From Deltaproteobacteria bacterium (GTDB lineage Bacteria; Myxococcota_A; Polyangia; Polyangiales; Houyiibacteriaceae): a stretch of 43,622 bases of DNA. The translations under genes and the position numbers were made by a program. This document shows positions 42,101 through 43,622 of the stretch, piece by piece (the first letter of the stretch is position 1; each line of letters opens with the position of its first letter). The stretch lies in the NCBI GenBank assembly GCA_004283055.1, contig SHLP01000017.1:1-43622 (forward strand). Direction: 5' to 3'. Under the pieces are notes generated by a model. The model had not been told where the DNA came from. It did no database searches and saw nothing but the letters and a program-made list of their open reading frames with translations.

Positions 42101-43501
42101 GTGCACGTTCATCTGATCGGAATCGCGGGCACGGGGATGAGCGCGCTCGCCGCGCTGCTCGTCGAGGCCGGGCATCGCGTGAGTGGGAGCGACACGGCGT
42201 TCGACCCGCCGGTCGGTCCATACCTCGAGGAGCTCGGCGTTGAATGCTTGGAAGGTTGGCGCAGCGGGAACCTGGACCGCAACCCCGACCTCGTGGTGGT
42301 GGGCAACGTCTGCAGGCGAGACAACCCCGAAGCACAAGAAGCCATGAGTCGCGAGCTTCCAACCCTCTCGATGCCTGCTGCGCTAGCCGCCAAAGTTCTT
42401 TCGCGGCGCAAGTCCTTGGTCGTTGCGGGAACACACGGAAAGACGACCACATCGGCCCTTCTTGCGTACTTGCTGCGGCAGGCAGGAATGGACGCCGGCT
42501 TTTTCATCGGCGGAATTCCCTTGAACTTCGATCGAAGCTCACGGCTCGGGTCCGAAGGGCTTCCGTTCGTCGTCGAGGGCGACGAGTACGACAGTGCTTT
42601 CTTCGAGAAAGAGCCCAAGTTCTGGAGCTATCACCCAAGCGCCGCGATTCTGACCTCGATCGAATACGACCACGTCGACATCTATCCAAACGCAGAGGCG
42701 TACATCTCCGCGTTTCGTCGCTTCGTCGAGCTGATTCCCAATGAGGGCTGGCTTTTCGCATGGGCAGGCGACCCCGTGGTACGTGAGGTTTCATCGAGGG
42801 CGCATTGCAAGGTGCGTTTCTATGCGCTCGAGGGCGACGACTGCGGCGAGGTCCAACCGATGTGGCTCGGCATGCCTGCGCCGGGCGGCGCCATGGATCT
42901 ATTCGGAGGCGGATCGCTGTGCGGGCGAGCTAGCTTGCCGTTGCTCGGCCAGCACAACGCCCGGAACACGGTTGCGGCCCTCGCGATGGCAAGCGAGGCG
43001 GCAGGCGCGCCTCTCGACAGGCTGATTGCTGCTCTGCCCGGCTTTCGCGGAACCAAGCGTCGCCAAGAGCTCGTCGGAGTCAGCAAAGGAGTCGAGGTCT
43101 ACGACGACTTTGCTCACCACCCAAGCGCCGTGAAGGAAACTCTGGCGGGCTTCCGAGAGCGCGCGAAGGGAAGACTGATCGCAGTCTTCGAACCCAGGAG
43201 CGCGACGGCGTCTCGGCGCTTGCATCAGGACGACTATGCCGACGCGTTTGCGCCCGCAGACGTGTGCATCTTGGCGCCCGTTGGACGGACGGGGATTCCC
43301 GCCGAAGAGAAGCTGGACACGAAGAGCATCGCGGAGGCGATCTCGAGCCGCGGTGGTCAGGCGCGAGCCTGCGAGAGCGTCGAAGAAGCGGTCGAGGCGG
43401 CGGCGACCGAAGCGGAGCCCGGCGACACCATCGTCGTCATGTCAAACGGCCGATTCGACGACGCCCCGGACCGAATTTTGCTCGCACTCGTGAAGGACTG
43501 A
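42101..43501 (+). CDS. mpl: UDP-N-acetylmuramate:L-alanyl-gamma-D-glutamyl-meso-DAP ligase Mpl
   Basis: 466-residue cytoplasmic Mur ligase that joins recovered murein tripeptide to UDP-MurNAc in peptidoglycan recycling. VHLIGIAGTGMSALAALL at the start is the UDP-sugar binding domain; GTHGKTTTSA is the ATP loop; EGDEYDSAFFEKEPKFW and YDDFAHHPSAVKETL are Mpl/MurC signatures. EGDEYD and the FHH-type loop favour Mpl over MurC. GTG at 42101 follows GGAG at 5 nt; a TTG at 42080 is less likely. About 250 bp separate it from the previous rightward gene; they hold the 49-residue gene and promoters. Confidence 0.93.
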   Translation: MHVHLIGIAGTGMSALAALLVEAGHRVSGSDTAFDPPVGPYLEELGVECLEGWRSGNLDRNPDLVVVGNVCRRDNPEAQEAMSRELPTLSMPAALAAKVLSRRKSLVVAGTHGKTTTSALLAYLLRQAGMDAGFFIGGIPLNFDRSSRLGSEGLPFVVEGDEYDSAFFEKEPKFWSYHPSAAILTSIEYDHVDIYPNAEAYISAFRRFVELIPNEGWLFAWAGDPVVREVSSRAHCKVRFYALEGDDCGEVQPMWLGMPAPGGAMDLFGGGSLCGRASLPLLGQHNARNTVAALAMASEAAGAPLDRLIAALPGFRGTKRRQELVGVSKGVEVYDDFAHHPSAVKETLAGFRERAKGRLIAVFEPRSATASRRLHQDDYADAFAPADVCILAPVGRTGIPAEEKLDTKSIAEAISSRGGQARACESVEEAVEAAATEAEPGDTIVVMSNGRFDDAPDRILLALVKD

Positions 43502-43549
43502 GCGCTGCCCGACAAGCCCAACATCAATCAACGACGTAGAGACGCTCAA

Positions 43550-43622
43550 GTGGAAAATGGCGTGCGACGGGCCTACCGGGGCACGGAAAAAAGCGCCCCT
43601 CCCTACGGAGACAGGGCCAACC
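43550..43622 (+). CDS. Possible start of the next gene, open to the window edge
   Basis: An open frame from GTG at 43550 runs 24 codons without a stop to the end. TAGAGA lies 7 nt upstream and there is no ribosome site, which fits the leaderless pattern seen elsewhere. Too little sequence is present to name it or be sure it is a gene. Confidence 0.25.
   Translation, partial: MENGVRRAYRGTEKSAPPYGDRAN

Noticed and set aside
41862-42116. 84-codon frame on the plus strand before mpl
   Set aside because: No start signal and odd composition; the minus-strand 49-codon frame in the same interval has a better promoter and protein character.
43578-43599. GGGGC / GCCCC hairpin after mpl as a terminator
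   Set aside because: The stem is only 5 bp and is not followed by a T-run; it also lies in a possible new reading frame.
1-43622. tRNA, rRNA, CRISPR, insertion sequences, phage genes
   Set aside because: I saw no cloverleaf-like sequence, regularly spaced repeats, transposase, integrase or phage structural proteins. The only tandem repeat found is the 18-bp pair in the kinase tail.

Overview
The window is high-G+C, densely packed bacterial chromosome with no tRNA, rRNA, CRISPR array, insertion sequence or phage gene that I can see. Gene content points to a deltaproteobacterial (Myxococcota-like) organism: a zinc-ribbon Ser/Thr kinase with one membrane anchor, a PrkA-YeaH-SpoVR operon, DUF1844, Mpl, lipoproteins, and many small house-keeping and stress genes. 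The taxonomic call is inference from gene content.

Layout. 1-5.8 kb: 5' part of dnaK, an RCK potassium channel, a divergent polysaccharide flippase, then a leftward gluQ-luxR-moaC run. 5.8-8.3 kb: exonuclease, CPBP-like membrane protein and SDR reading right. 8.3-12.1 kb, reading left: penicillin-acylase-type hydrolase, gloB and a crotonase. 12.2-15.4 kb: hotdog thioesterase and Nudix hydrolase; then nmrA-like and hxlR-like genes diverging around a probable operator; then a DUF427 gene. 15.5-18 kb: YyaL-type protein and rhodanese. 18-24.2 kb: Ser/Thr kinase, rsmD-coaD, a DUF1704 metallopeptidase, phoH and a TSUP transporter. 24.3-29 kb: prkA-yeaH-spoVR. 29-33.6 kb: lipoprotein, a trans-sulfuration enzyme, TerC, MgtE and a DUF2505 gene. 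33.6-39.6 kb: carboxylesterase lipoprotein and a Ycf46-like AAA ATPase, then, divergent from the ATPase, a small-protein/DUF1844/Clp-ATPase operon. 39.7-43.6 kb: molybdopterin oxidoreductase, a 49-codon small gene on the other strand, and mpl.

The most unusual part is 35.4-39.6 kb. A Ycf46-like AAA ATPase and an operon of a 59-residue protein, a DUF1844 protein and a double-AAA Clp ATPase diverge from one symmetric promoter region. The two TTGACA -35 boxes form a perfect 7-bp inverted repeat, and each -10 box lies 6-7 nt from the start codon, so both mRNAs look leaderless. The Clp protein has lost the D1 Walker A lysine, the D1 Walker B acidic pair and the D1 pore tyrosine. It also lacks the ClpB middle domain and an obvious ClpP-docking tripeptide. 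This makes it a candidate for an undescribed Hsp100 subtype.

Two patterns run through the window. Many first genes of transcription units have a -10-like box 6-8 nt before a start codon that lacks a Shine-Dalgarno sequence, which suggests frequent leaderless transcription. Convergent genes are packed end to end; three pairs share one palindromic CTAG as stop codon on both strands, one pair shares CTAA, and one pair overlaps by 109 bp.
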